Shown here in pieces: positions 11,801 to 24,453 of a DNA stretch of 64,000 bases. A program made the position numbers and the translations under genes. The DNA comes from Citrus sinensis (taxonomy: Eukaryota; Streptophyta; Magnoliopsida; Sapindales; Rutaceae): assembly GCF_022201045.2 (NCBI RefSeq), contig NC_068564.1, forward strand, positions 31,463,001-31,527,000. The letters run 5' to 3'. The notes under the pieces are model-generated. The model searched no databases. It was not told the origin of the DNA and saw nothing but the letters and a program-made list of their open reading frames with translations. Numbering within the stretch: position 1 is the first letter of the stretch; each line of letters begins with the position of its first letter.

Positions 11801-13159
11801 TTGGTTTTGTCTCCAACTTAGAGTTTTGTACTTTTGTTCACCCAAATATGTTTATGTAGGTGTTTTCTATAAGCATGTAATTTCTGAAGAAAGTCAGCTC
11901 TAGAGAAGTTTTTGGGCACTGATGTTTTCTGGCTGATTCAGATACATATATTGGAAACTACTTTGAAATGTTTTCTTTGTTTTCATGTGATGTAAGACTC
12001 TAGATATGAAAGTATAGTCTTAGGGTTTGCTGAAGAATACATAGAGTTTAGAGGGCCTTTTTTATACTATGAGTTAGGCATTCCCCTTGTGTAGAGAATT
12101 TGAATGTCCCAAGCCATCATTTGCCCTCTCTCCTAGAAGTAAACGTTAATTGATTCTGGTGAACGTATTTAATCTGTTGTGTTTAATGTATGATTATGCT
12201 TTGTTCCTTTTGGCGCATCGTCAATGTGATTTCTAGGCATTTTCGATCCTCTCAGGTACAGTCCTGACATTAATGACATAACTCTCATTTTTGCTACCTT
12301 CTTCTGTATATTACAGTGATGAAGCAATTGCTGCATTCCTGGAAACAGCTGGGGAGCCTTTGAAAGAACTTTCATTAAACAATGTCAGGAAGGTAAGCTT
12401 GTTAATTCCTTTTCTGAGGTGTGGTCTGTGTGTTTATCTTAGGTTCTTTTTAAGAAATTGTTCAACATGATATTGCAATTGTCCCTCAGTTGCGCTGTAT
12501 GCATATTATTTCAAGGATTGATTTGAGAGTTTCTTGAATTGGTTCTTACGTGAATTTCATATGAGAAAATTCTGCATTGCTATTGCATGAATCCCTTATA
12601 TGCTTGATTATCTCTTTTGGATCCCAATCTTTTACCAAGCTAGGGTAATTACCTGCTTCATTTTCAGTTTAGTTGGGATGAAGGGCTTTCTTGGAGTTAA
12701 AAGTATATTGTCAAGATTTTTGATAGGGGTATTTGTAACTTTTTCTTAGGTTGCTGACAATACTGCCTTATCACTTGCCAAACGATCAAACAAATTGGTA
12801 AATTTGGATTTATCATGGTGCCGGAATTTGTCAGATGAAGCTCTGGGTCTGATTGTTGATAGCTGTTTGTCACTGAGGATGCTCAAACTTTTTGGATGTT
12901 CTCAGGTGTGCTCCCTGTGTTATACAAATATTACAAATCCATCTAATCATCGGGAAAGAAAACTATACATATTCTGGGCTTTAAAGACTAATATTTAACT
13001 ATGCTACTTGTGTAGATTACAAACGCTTTCCTGGATGGTCATTCAAATCCGGATGTGCAAATCATCGGTTTGAAGATGTCTCCAGTATTGGAACATGTCA
13101 AGGTACCTGATTTTCATGAAGGTCCATTGCATTATTCCTCTGTTTTATCCTCGTTGTGA
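8898..13159 (+). CDS. RAD7-like leucine-rich-repeat protein
   Basis: Probable nuclear LRR protein related to yeast Rad7/Rhp7, which act in nucleotide-excision repair and ubiquitin ligase complexes; the plant role is less clear. Six exons: 8898-10073, 10510-10943, 11044-11205, 12317-12392, 12750-12905 and 13016-13159. All junctions keep phase, giving 715 residues. Residues 1-210 are charged, with basic clusters (GRKRKL, EKRRRRFGR) fitting nuclear targeting. Residues about 210-392 include FRDIARQNASKFAYFNVEE and a WIPRKGQR stretch, followed by SLKELSMKILVQNADAITSLEHVPDALRH. From about 393 on, AMN1/RAD7-type LRRs follow, for example LTDFSLKVIAETCPRLCTLD and LVNLDLSWCRNLSDEAL. Intron 3 is the longest (1.1 kb) and carries a (TTC)n run near 11511-11534. 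F-box/LRR proteins share the repeat type, but no F-box was seen. Confidence 0.9.
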
Positions 13160-13791
13160 TCCAAAAATTGGATTCTTAGATGTGGGGTGTTGACATCGTC
13201 ATTTATTGCAACCGGGAAAATTCAATATATAAAGGGCACATTTTGTTTTTTTGTTTTTTGGAAAGATAGTATAAAAGCAGTTACATATGATATTTTTATT
13301 GTATAGATTTTCTATAATCCCTGACAGCTTCAATTATGCCCTTCTTCCCCTCGTGTAAACATGGAGAAATCCTTGTTTTCGATGGATGCCTGCCGCAGAG
13401 AATTATGAGAGAGCAGCCGATTGTACAAGCTGACTCAAAATCTCATGGATTTTACCATTTTAGACACTCCGACAACTTAAGAGACCTCATATCAATCGAG
13501 CATAGATTTAACATTGAAGTTTCATAATCAGTGTTTTCGAATCAGAATTTACGTACGGGAAATTTCATTTACCCCCGCAAGTCATTACATTGTTTATTAC
13601 ATACCGCTAGTGGTTGACTGACTTTGGCAAATGAAAATAATATGTTTAGCCTTATTAGGGGGTTTCTCTTACAAACAAGATTTTTAAAAAATTAAAATTA
13701 AAAAGCCAATCGAAGAGGAGGAAAAAAGAAAAAAAAAAGATCATCTTTAATTAAGGAGAAATTTTAGAATGCATCAAATGTAATACAATCA

Positions 13792-13858
<67 letters not shown>

Positions 13859-13909
13859 TTAAATTTCATATAACCATCATTTATATGATGATTTTTTAAA
13901 ATAAAAACA
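13160..13909. other. 3' UTR and spacer with a long TA microsatellite
   Basis: After the RAD7-like stop codon no gene is seen. A 63-codon open frame at 13336-13527 has no recognisable features. An uninterrupted (TA)n repeat runs from about 13795 to 13848, just before the hAT-type element. Confidence 0.45.
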
Positions 13910-14346
13910 CATATGTCTAGGGATGGCAAAATCTCAGGCTGGGTCCGGGTATCGCAATGACCAAACCTGACCCAGATGCATAGATATCCGGGCCATGTTG
14001 TGCCGGGTTTTAATCCAGGTACCCGGATTTTTTTTTTAATATTATATGTGTATATATATATATATATATATTGGTAATTTTATAAGTTTTAAATTTATTT
14101 TAATAAAATTTGACATGAAAATGTGAATTTTAAGTGTTTACAATTATATATATATATATAATAAATGAGTCAAATAAATATAAATATTTAAAATAATATA
14201 TATTTTATAATATTTTTTAATAAAATCCGTGTTTCGGGTTTATCAAGTGATGTCCAAGACTGGCCCGATTTCATATCTGGTCCAAAACGCCCGGGTACGG
14301 TTCGGGTTCAGATCGAATGGGTATTTTTGCTACTCCTACATATGTC
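13910..14346. mobile_element. hAT-type MITE with 8-bp target-site duplication
   Basis: A 421-bp element spans 13918-14338. Its left end TAGGGATGGCAAAA is an imperfect inverted repeat of its right end TTTTGCTACTCCTA, matching at 11 of 14 positions. It is flanked by the exact 8-bp direct repeat CATATGTC at 13910-13917 and 14339-14346. The 8-bp duplication and a terminus starting TAGGGATG are hallmarks of hAT transposons. The inside holds no transposase frame; it contains CCGGGT/ACCCGG-rich segments near both ends and an AT-rich middle with TA runs. It is therefore a non-autonomous element. Confidence 0.88.
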
Positions 14347-16564
14347 ATAACATGATTTTTTTATTGTATGGTTGATATGGTATCTCTGATGTATTTTAGA
14401 ATTTTTCTTAATTTTCTTAATTAAGAAAAAGAATTTTGTTTGAAGTCGAAGTCCTCCACCATAAACTCTTTGTGAAAAAAAGTCTTATAATCATCTTTCT
14501 TTTGAGTGTTGAAAATTGATTTGAAAAAAAAAAAAAAAAGAAAGAAAGGCAGCTGCCAATTTTGTTGCCTTTGAAACCTTTGAAAAGTGGCTAAAATGTT
14601 CCAAAAACATTTCAGCCACTTGCCTTGATTGTAGGCAAGTTTTGCCTGTAAGGAAAAGAGGAAGAAGAGCATTTTCTCCTAAAAATTTAGAGCTTCCAAC
14701 ATGGGAGAGAAACGTTCTTAAGCATGTAGATATATTAAAAGAGCATTTGGATCCTCAATATGGATATTATGACTTTGTTTTGTTAAGGAATATTTCTCAA
14801 GATTATGTATTCGGGGTTTGGATGAGAGAAAATGATTTATGAGAATGTGGTTGTAATAATTGTTTACATAGTAAATATTTTTTCTTTGACTGTTTTTTAA
14901 CAACGACTATAGTTTTTTTTTTTTAGATTTGAAGTTTTCCACGTAAATTTTGTGTTGTGTGATTGGTGGATTCTCCATTTAATTTTTTCCATTTATTCGT
15001 AACTTGACAAATTGCTTAAAAGTGATCTTGGATTAGTTTACGAGTTTGATTCAACAATAATTTTATTATTAAAACTAATTAAAATATTTATTTAATTATA
15101 GTTTATTTAATTTCTTATGAATTAAAAATGAAAACTAAATTAATATCAAATAAAAATTATTTTTAATTTTTTTCTTATAAAAATTATATTATAATATTAC
15201 GATTTTGATTATGCATAAAAATTCTATTTTATTTGGAACTTCCAATCAACGTCAATGATATTATTTAAATATAAGTCATAATTTAATTATTTCTAGTTAT
15301 ATTATAAATATTTAATAATATTTTTTTAAATTAATTAAATATTTTTAATATTAAATAAAAATTATTTTAAAATGTAAATTATAAAATTATTTAATAGTTA
15401 TTTGAGTTAAAATACTATTATAAGTTAATGTAGAAAATGGATTTACAAATATTATTTAAATAAATAAATTAACTATTTTTAGTCTTACCAAATAAACATT
15501 TTGTATTATTATTAATTAAAAATAGGATTAATTATTATTTAAACTGAAGTGAATGAAATTTATTTAAATTTAAATTTAAATTTCATAAAATATTATTTTA
15601 TTAATGAGTTATATTTGCTGAATTTTTTTAATTAATTACTTACATAATTTAATAATGAATTACATGATTCATTGTTACATAATAAATTGAGTAATTAATT
15701 TGCTTAAACGATAAAGCTTATCCTAAGTAATTATTCCATGGGGCTATATTTGGAAGACAAGATTGGATTACATTAACTTTTAGGATTAGATTAGATTATA
15801 TATAATATTATTTTTAGTTTGGTACAATATCGGACATGCCTATGTTAATTTAATTTAATAAAGTTAAATAACTATTTAAATAATATAATATTTTAAAATT
15901 ATATTGATAATTATTGACTTTAATATCTAATATTCAATACTACTATAAAGAAATATTTGGTTATTTTTATGTTTAATATTCAATACTAGTTTAAATAAAT
16001 TAATGAATAAAAATTTGATATTTTATGTAAAATAAAATTATAGGCTAAAAAAATTATGAAATTTATTATTATGTTTAATTTTTATTAAAATATTAGGTTA
16101 AATAAAAAAACAAGAGTGATAAAGCGGTTACAAATTCTTCATTTAATTGCAAAGCATAAAGAAAAGAAAAGAAAAGATTCTGCACAGCCTGCGGTGGGGA
16201 CGGACAAGAACATTAAAATGGCGGCAACTACTGATGAGAAGAGTGAGAGTGATTCTGAAATGCCAAATATTTATGAAGGCGGTATCTTTAAAAAAAAAAA
16301 TTTGGTTACCACCAGGTACAGTGATTGCTGCTGCAAATACTACTGTGGCAAATCAGTGCTGCTACTAAAGACAAAGAGGATGCCGTATCTTTTCATCCAT
16401 TTCTCGCCTTCTTTAACCAGTTCCTTACGTGACTCCGTAAACACTGTTGCTGGTGTTTTCCCTGCACAACTTTTTTCCTATTTATACTCTAGCCGTACAA
16501 TTTTCTCCTCTTCCTGTATCAAACTTCCAGTGTCCGTATGCAAGTCTACGGTATTATTATTATT
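14347..16564. other. AT-rich spacer with an unrecognised short ORF
   Basis: A frame at 14642-14842 (no ATG at its start) encodes a peptide including LELPTWERNVLKHVDILKEH and ends in RENDL. It follows an acceptor-like TTGTAG at about 14629-14634 and could be a leftover exon; I do not recognise it. A small hairpin with arms of about 15 bases lies at 14585-14621. From 15000 to 16100 the sequence is extremely AT-rich with no coding signal. The open frame at 16116-16574 has biased composition and no recognised domain. Confidence 0.35.
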
Positions 16565-16574
16565 AAAAAAATAG

Positions 16575-16672
16575 GGATGTCTTTTTTTCAGCCCAGATCT
16601 CTCACAGGATTTGAACTTGAGTGACTAATTAAATAAAATTACTTAGAAATCCACCAAGCTAAGCTAAGCCTT
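16575..16672 (-). mobile_element. tRNA-like SINE fragment
   Basis: Read on the minus strand, GGCTTAGCTTAGCTTGGTGG gives an A-box-like segment and AGTTCAAATCCTG, some 30 bases on, a B-box-like segment. A short A-rich stretch follows at 16565-16580. This arrangement is that of a tRNA-derived SINE head. The cloverleaf is too degenerate for a working tRNA gene and no target duplication was found. Confidence 0.45.
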
Positions 16673-19093
16673 TGAGGACGTCAATAAATATGTAAAGTAG
16701 TACCTCTCAACTGTGGCTGCAATGCTTATTGCTTAATAATCGCCTTAAACCAACGTCACTCATGCTGCGTCTGCATAGTTGCACCGGAGATGAGACTGAA
16801 TCGATGCTGAGGTGTCAATTGTCCGGCTAAACGCAAAATATATTTTACCAGAAGTGTTTCAAAACTGCCCGTTTGAAATGGGATTGAATACGTTTTCTTG
16901 ACCGTTCTTAACTGAAGTCATGATATCAGTATTCATGAAGCTACTTTCATAGTCTAGCTAGTATACTAATTGCCTCTGCGCAAAGCTGCTTTACAAGTTT
17001 AAGTGCTCGATGATGGATCAATTTTATCTCTTATATTTCCTTATTGTTTGGAACTGCTTGCATCTAGTTTAAGTGTTAATCATTATGTAAGTAATGATCG
17101 ATGATGAAATTAATTAATATAGCAATTATGAGGTTCCACGTCTTAGACTTAGAAATACCTAAAATTTTAAAATGTCTCCAAATTCCCTTTTCGGTGAGAA
17201 CAAATTAGTTCATTTGATTCAAACTAGAATCTGAAATTAAATTTGGTAATCTAGGAAGAACAATCATGAGAACAAATCAAGGTAGGCATTTCATTTCTTG
17301 AATTAGTTCGTGTTAGCTCTCTTGATCAGTGCTTGATTAGAGTGAAAGGCCAGAAATTGCTATTGTAATATGAAATATGCAATCAACATATTAGGAGTTT
17401 TTCTTTTTTAATTTTTGTGGAAATTAAAGATATTAGGAACTTAGACCCAAGAGATTGATGTAAATCTATATCACCTCACACAAAATAAAAACTTAATGAT
17501 TTCAGTAAATCAATGTGTCTATCCACGCCAACACAAAAATTTTTGGCCAATACATGTGCCTGTACATATCGATATAGACATAAAAAACTAATCATAGTTT
17601 AAATCTTTATAACATCGATGTGAGTCCTCATCTGGTGAGTTCACTCGATTAAATAATGGATTAAAGTTAAAGAAAACAAGAATGAACTCCATATTCCAAT
17701 TAAAGTATATATATATATGCTTTGCTTTGAAGGAGTGCAATCTAGACGTAAATAATGTATTAATTTTTCAATGCATTGCTTTGAAAAACCAATGTATTCA
17801 TTTTTCAAAAATAAACTATCTTTTTCACTAATTGACAAGGGTGTCCCTTATGTAGCGTACTTTTCAATTTTGGAGCAAAATTTTCTTATATACATTGTCA
17901 ACAAAAAGAAACTAACAGGTGGGCTTCAACTAAAATTCTAATTACGTACCTAACATTCGAGATGCAGACATTTCAACAATAACATGCACACCGCCGCACC
18001 GCCCCGAGACACTCACAATGATAAATAAAGCGTTGCCGTAAATTTAGCCGTCTCCCAATTACAAATGCCGCAATCAAAAGAGAGTCACGACCGTATAATT
18101 CAATTGAAGCTACCTCGGCATAACCTTCAACGTGTTTCTGTGTCAAGTCTAAGATGAGAATTGTTAATTGGCCAACTGTAAATAGCCAAGAGAATCTATT
18201 AGGAATTTATATATATATAATTGTGGTATAAGCTCAAAGATATACTGTGATTAGCTCGAAAATCCTCCTACTAATTTGATCTAGAGAGATATAATAACCT
18301 ACTCCAACTTCTATGGAAGGAAATAGATATGTCCTTATTAGGACTAGAACTTATGGGCTGTTGAAGATACCTAACTCTAGCATAGCTAAGGCATGACTCA
18401 GAAAAAAATTGTAAATTTTCTCTTTTCATTATCGTCCCAAAATTTTAAAAGACTCTCCCTCTTCGTTACCTCATTTTAATTATTTTCTCTCTCTCTTCAA
18501 TATTCATCTCTAATCTAGTTGCTGACATTTTTGAAACCTAGTGAAGAACAAGAAGATTTTTAACGATCAAGATGATTTTGCTAGCAAACTTGTGCTCCGT
18601 TGTTACAGTCCCACTTTTTTTTATCCCACTGAATTGCAACCATTGCTTTTGGCTGTCGCTACGAATGAACTTAAAAAACAGATAACTCATGTGGGTGCTT
18701 GAGTCAAAGATTTGAACAAATGCTAAGTCTAAGTCATCTTGGAGAAAACTTTACCCGTAATGGCGGAAATCAATAGCCGAATCTGCTAGCAAGATCGTGC
18801 AAACCAATGATGCAAGGTGATTATTTTTTTTATGTTTTCGATATTGTCAATAATTTTTTGCGAAAAAACCAAGTACAGATTGCCAATATATTCCAACCTT
18901 TAATTAAAGTATCAAAGGTATTTTAAATCGTACCAACTCGGAAGCCACACTAACATTGCAAAAGAAACCTCCTCAAAATAATGTATAATGCTTATTAAAA
19001 TAATTTTTTTCATTATGACAATAAATAGTAAGCCAACTGAAAAGTAAATGAATAAAACTTAACGACAGCCAGTACATCGAAAATATGAAAATA

Positions 19094-19125
<32 letters not shown>

Positions 19126-19614
19126 TAATGGTGGCAGCCACTCATGCTTCAAAAATCTTCTTCTTCCTCGTCATAAAAATCTTCTTCTTTTCAGTGGTAA
19201 TGACAACAATCATTTTGGCTTTGGGTAAAATAAAAAAAGGCTGCCAAAATTATTTCATCAACAAAAACCTCCTTGTTTTTCATTAGGTTTCAAAGATCGA
19301 CAGTAGCTAGAATAGGGATGAAAATTGAAAAGAAAAAAAGATAATTAGAATGTGGTACTGAAGAGAGAACATAATATTTATTGTCTCTAATTTTTTAAAA
19401 TTTAAAAATTTAAAAAGAATAAAAAAAGAAGAAATTTAATATTTTTTTAATATATATTATCATGTGTCTAATTATTCTTAATTAATGGTCATGCCGTGGA
19501 ATAAAGAGGTTGTTGGATTATTTGAACCTTTTCATTTTTCATAATTTTTAATGCCTTAAATTTAATAAACCGCTGCCTATCACCTTCGAAGGCGTAAATC
19601 GTAATCCGCAAATT
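16673..19614. other. Spacer without recognisable genes
   Basis: AT-rich sequence with no frame that looks coding on either strand. Contents noted: an (AAT)n microsatellite at about 19091-19122 and short CT-rich stretches near 18480-18500. No transposase, reverse transcriptase or long terminal repeat was seen. Confidence 0.4.
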
Positions 19615-19673
19615 AAGACAACTTTGCATCTTTTTGTTTTTTTTTTTTTTATGACAAGACAACTTTGCATCTT
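19615..19673 (-). mobile_element. Poly(A)-only retro-insertion with 18-bp target duplication
   Basis: The 18-bp sequence AAGACAACTTTGCATCTT occurs at 19615-19632 and again, identically, at 19656-19673. The 23 bases between them are almost all T, ending ATGAC. Read on the minus strand this is a short 3' end followed by a poly(A) tail. An exact long direct repeat around a bare tail is what extreme 5' truncation of a LINE (or of RNA copied by LINE machinery) leaves behind. Confidence 0.7.
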
Positions 19674-20070
19674 CACTCAAGGATTCAGAATTTCAGGCCA
19701 CTGAACCCAATCACTTCCGCTTCCTACATGTCTTAAAAAATCAGCCGACAATAGCTTTCCCTTAATCTAAATCTTGTTTGATTTTCGGACGGGGACGGGG
19801 GACCCACCTGGCCGCTTTTGTCACGAGAAGGGTACGATGGGACATAAGTACGTCACACGTGGGTCGCGCTCCTTTGCAGTTGGAGGAGAGCGCACAATGC
19901 ACTTTCGCATTTCGCTAGTGGACAAAATGAACGTGCTCGAACGCTGCAGCGTACCAAGATTAGTTAATTAGTTATCGTTATCAACGCCCCAACTCAAGGC
20001 AATGCAATAATAACACTCAGCCCCCTTCAAAAATATCTAATCCCTAATAGCCACGAAAGTAAGGCAAATG

Positions 20071-20182
20071 CTATGTTACAATTAATGTAACATACACACT
20101 CAACAACAACCACACAAATTGTGTGGGCCCATTATTTGTGTGGTTGTTGTTGAGTGTGTATGTTACATTAATTGTAACATAG
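20071..20182. mobile_element. Perfect fold-back (hairpin) element, 112 bp
   Basis: Arms of 48 bp at 20071-20118 and 20135-20182 are exact reverse complements, separated by a 16-base loop with GGGCCC at its centre. The arm starts CTATGTTACAATTAATGTAA. The perfect pairing implies a recent origin or recent gene conversion. I found no clear target duplication or known terminal signature, so the superfamily is not assigned. If transcribed, it would form a 48-bp duplex. Confidence 0.8.
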
Positions 20183-21662
20183 AGGCTCCCCGAAAGTAAT
20201 CATCCAAAACCTTTTTGTTGGTAGATTTGGAATTTTACAAGCCAACAAAAAATAGTGCGGTACATTTATCCGCGAAACTGACGAGGCAATTTTGATTCAT
20301 CTGTATTTTAGTTAAAAATATTTAGTGTACTAGTTTATTTATTTGTGTCAATGTATTATTAAAGATAAAACACATCATATTGCCTTCAATTTTTATTGTC
20401 ATCTAAACTAATAGTGTCTATTAACGAATATATCTAAATAAATATTTTCCAAATTATAGGAATATAAATATTATTTTCTCTTAAAGCTTGACATGAAACA
20501 TAACATAACAAGGAAATTTTAGAATACATATAAATATTTTATCAATCACATAATTAGTAAATAATATTATAATATATATGCACTTATTTTTAAAAATTAT
20601 AATTATATATGCATTTATTTTTAAAAATTATATCCTGCCTTTAGGCGGACTTTTACTAAGCCCATGCGTGCCAATTTAACATCTGTTAGTGACCTATTTA
20701 AGTGGTCTATGACATTCTCAGGTGCACGTATCCTCATTTTTTTAAATGCAGACACGCTTTTAATCAACACAGTGTAAGATCGTTAATTTTTTATGAACGA
20801 TAAAATCATACGGTTTAAAATAGTTAAAAACTAACTCTCTTAAATCTCATGATTTAAAAATATATCTGCATAAGAAAAAATAAGGATGCTCGCACTCAAG
20901 AAAGACTAATATTAATTGTATCACTTCAAGAGTTGGACTATTGACACATCTCTTAGCATTCTTTTCAAATCCCTTTTCTGTATATATTCTTATTAGTTTC
21001 TAAAATAACCTTCATTTATTGTACTTTCTTAATAAACCCCTACGTCAATATTTAAAATAAAATTGTTAAGTGCTCTCTCTCACCCTTCTCCCGTTTCAAA
21101 CTGCTTTCAACTTTTTCTTGATTAGAGCGTTTGTGAATTTTTTATTTTTATCTCTATCTCTCTTTGTTTTCTTAGTGGATAATAATTTTGGTATATACAT
21201 AAAGAACGTGTGTGAATCTAAAAGAAAAACTTGGTCTATGTAAATAAATTATATAAAAATAAATTTCACAAAATTATCTTTCCCACAAAAATTTAATTTA
21301 TATTTAGATTAAATTCTTATTCTATGATAATTCATTGTTTCTTAATAAAATCCTTAAATATAAAGTATAAATTTATAAATACAAAATAAGAGGGGTTTCA
21401 TACGAGGTGTGCCAATAGCATCACCCTTACTTTAAATGTGCTCTGAAATTTCTTAAACAATGGACGCGGAGGTGTCCAAGCCACATATCATCACGCGCTG
21501 ATCCCTTGCTTTAAAAGGGGGGGGGGGGGGGGGGGTTTTAAAAAAGCAAGAAAAGAAACAGGAAGTCTCTTTGATCTTCAAGAGCATATCATTTATGAAG
21601 AAGCTGCTAGTAAGCTCTTGAAACTTGAATTGTTCAGACTTTGATCCCAAAAGTGCCCATCA
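20183..21662. other. AT-rich spacer and promoter region of the NFD4-like gene
   Basis: Contains a 31-bp tandem repeat (20574-20604 and 20605-20635, differing at a few positions) and a 19-base G run at 21517-21535. The bases just before the ATG at 21663 should hold the 5' leader. No TATA box could be assigned with confidence and no other gene is seen. Confidence 0.4.
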
Positions 21663-24453
21663 ATGGTGACTTTGAAAGCAGGAAGCAGACCACCATGGGT
21701 GGGATTAGGAGCAGCAGTTTGGGTGCAAATAGCAGCTGGGAATGCATACAATTTCCCTCTGTACTCACATTCTTTGAAATCGGTGCTTGGATTTAACCAA
21801 CACCAGCTGACCATGCTTGGTGTTGCTAATGATATTGGTGAAAACATGGGCTTGCTTCCTGGTCTTGCATCCAACAAGTTCCCTCCTTGGCTTGTTCTCT
21901 TCATTGGTTCCCTCGCTTGCTTCTTTGGTTATGGTGTCCTCTGGCTTGCTGTTAGCCGCACTGTTGAATCTTTGCCTTACTGGTTGGTGAGTATTCTTTC
22001 ATCTGTCCTTCACTGAGTATTTGTTCTATATGGGTATATCATTTAGTCTTTTCAGATCATTTATAATGAAATTTCCTTGATTGAAATTGGCATCTGCTGT
22101 AGTGTAAGGGTTGTTTAGAATTGAGTTACTTCAGCTTTTAGTCTACAGCCATTGGGAACTGAAATCACTAACTGTCAAGTAAAAGTGCATATTAGCTAAC
22201 AGCTGAACTCTAGTGGTTACTAAACACGCTCTCTAAAATTTAAGTAGAAGCACAATGGTCACAGACATACCTTAGATTTTTATTCTAGTACACAGTTGAT
22301 TTCTGCTATTGTATTTTCCAAATGGCTCTTCTAGTGCATTTGTATATTTTTAGCACTGCCATCACAAAACGACTAAGTCAAAAAATTGAAGGAGTATGTG
22401 AGCACAAAACTTTTGCGGGGATTTGCTTTGCCTCCTGGACCTTGTTAGATGTTCAATAGAATGGAAGGTTTTTTTTTTTTTTTTTTTTTGAGAAGATAAT
22501 AGAATGGAAGTTAGCTAAAGCTTTAACAGATCGTTTCTCATTTTGACTTTTTTTTTCACCCCCGGGTATGAAATTACAATTTCACTTCATCTCTGGCTCT
22601 CAAATTTATGCTGATCAATGTTTGATTCTTTAGTTAAATCAATTGTGAGCCAGCTCAAGATATGGACTTTCACAGTTTATAATTATTTATAAATATATAG
22701 TTATAGTTATTCATTCTTTGCAATTTTACAGTTATGGATTGCACTTTGTGTTGCCACCAATAGTAGTGCTTGGTTGGGCACGGCTGTGCTTGTAACCAAC
22801 ATGAGAAACTTCCCTCTCAGTCGAGGCACTGTCGCCGGCATTCTCAAAGGCTATGGGGGACTCAGTGCTGCTGTATTCACAGAAATTTACAACATGCTGC
22901 TTCATAATTCATCTTCTAAGCTACTACTGGTCCTTGCAGTTGGGGTTCCCGTTGTATGTCTTGTAATGATGTATTTTGTTAGGCCCTGTACTCCCGCTTC
23001 TGGTGAAGACTCGGCAGCACCCAGCCACTTTCTTTTTACCCAAGCAGCTAGTGTTGTGCTTGGCTTCTTTCTTCTAACAACCACAATATTAGATCATATG
23101 ATTCCTTTAAGTGCCTCAATTTCTTATGCTTCTCTTTTCATAATGATTATCCTTCTCATGGCTCCTCTTGCAATACCTGTAAAGATGACAATTTGTCGCA
23201 AGAGAACTAGCGAATCAGGGATACTTGACCAATCGGTAGGGTCTTCGGACTCTGTTGTTCGGGCTGGAGGTGATGCAGACAAATCAGAGCCACTATTGGA
23301 TCCATCCTCATCAACAACAGATTTGGGAAGTTTTCGCGACAATGATGATGTATCAGAGGTGGCGTTGCTTCTTGCTGAAGGTGAGGGTGCCGTGAGGAGG
23401 AAGAAGAGGAGGCCTAAAAGAGGAGAAGATTTCAAATTTACAGAAGCTGTAGTCAAGGCAGATTTCTGGCTTCTTTTCCTGGTTTATTTTGCTGGAGTTG
23501 GTTCAGGGGTAACTGTTCTCAATAATCTGGCTCAGATAGGGATTGCACAAGGCGTGCATGATACCACTATTTTGTTGTCTCTATTCAGCTTTTGCAACTT
23601 TGTGGGTCGACTTGGTGGGGGAGTAGTTTCTGAACACTTTGTCAGGTTAGTACAATCTGAGCTAGGAAATGAATTAGCACATCATCTAATTATTTTTCAA
23701 GATTCTTAAGACTTCAAAAATCAGGTTCTTAGCTTTCAGTTCTCCTGACAAGCTATGAAAAAAAACATCCAAACTTTTCAAAGTTAGCTATGAATATGAA
23801 CCAGTTGAACATCCATACATTATTGTAATGTAATTTCTAATAAATGCTAAAATGATTACTCAACATCAAAATTTGTAGCTTGAATGTCGAAATTCAGTTT
23901 ATTGGTCTATTTGCATATTTAAAGATACCAAATGGTAAACTCAGTTCTTTTCCGGGTTGCTTGCAGGAAAACAATCCCTCGTACAATTTGGATGACATGC
24001 ACTCAAGTAATTATGATCATTACATACCTTCTGTTTGCTTCTTCTATTGATGGTACTCTTTATGCTGCAACTGCATTGCTTGGAATCTGCTACGGTGTTC
24101 AATTTTCCATCATGATCCCAACTGTCTCTGAGCTTTTTGGCTTAGAGCATTTTGGCCTAATTTCTAACTTCTTAGCATTAGGGAATCCTCTTGCTGCATT
24201 CCTTTTCTCTGGTCTCTTGGCAGGGTATATATATGATAATGAGGCAGCAAAGCAGCAGGGGTTTAACCTGTTAACTTCAAATGTCATCTCCTGCTTGGGT
24301 CCAAATTGCTTCAGGATCACCTTTTTTGTGCTGGCTGGTGTCTGCTGTGTTGGTTCTATTTTCAGCATTATTTTAAATATAAGGATAAGGCCTGTTTATC
24401 AAATGCTTTATGCTGGGGGTTCCTTCAGATTACCCCAAACTTCAAACAAGTGA
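21663..24453 (+). CDS. NFD4/nodulin-like major facilitator family transporter
   Basis: Polytopic membrane transporter of the plant group named after NUCLEAR FUSION DEFECTIVE 4, with an N-terminal nodulin-like domain and MFS fold. The substrate is not known from sequence. Exons 21663-21986, 22732-23645 and 23967-24453 join in phase to give 574 residues. The N-terminus shows WVGLGAAVWVQIAAGNAYNF and then FPLYSHSLKSVLGFNQHQLT, typical of the family. About 12 hydrophobic segments are visible. A long cytosolic loop near residues 255-325 is acidic and Ser-rich and contains RRKKRRPKRGEDF. The C-terminal half has GVGSGVTVLNNLAQIG and FCNFVGRLGGGVVSE. The ATG at 21663 was chosen because it opens the conserved N-terminus. 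Intron 1 carries a short poly(T) insertion (see 22455-22510). Confidence 0.93.
22455..22510 (-). mobile_element. Poly(A)-only retro-insertion in intron 1 of the NFD4-like gene
   Basis: The 13-bp sequence AATAGAATGGAAG is repeated exactly at 22455-22467 and 22498-22510. Between them lie 30 bases: a run of about 21 T followed by GAGAAGAT. On the minus strand this reads as a few bases and a poly(A) tail. It is a second case, after 19633-19655, of a nearly tail-only retro-insertion with a target duplication. Confidence 0.68.

Noticed and set aside
16116..16574. 152-codon frame with a Lys-rich start
   Set aside because: It begins in A-rich DNA, ends in low-complexity Leu/Lys codons and shows no domain; it overlaps repeat material.
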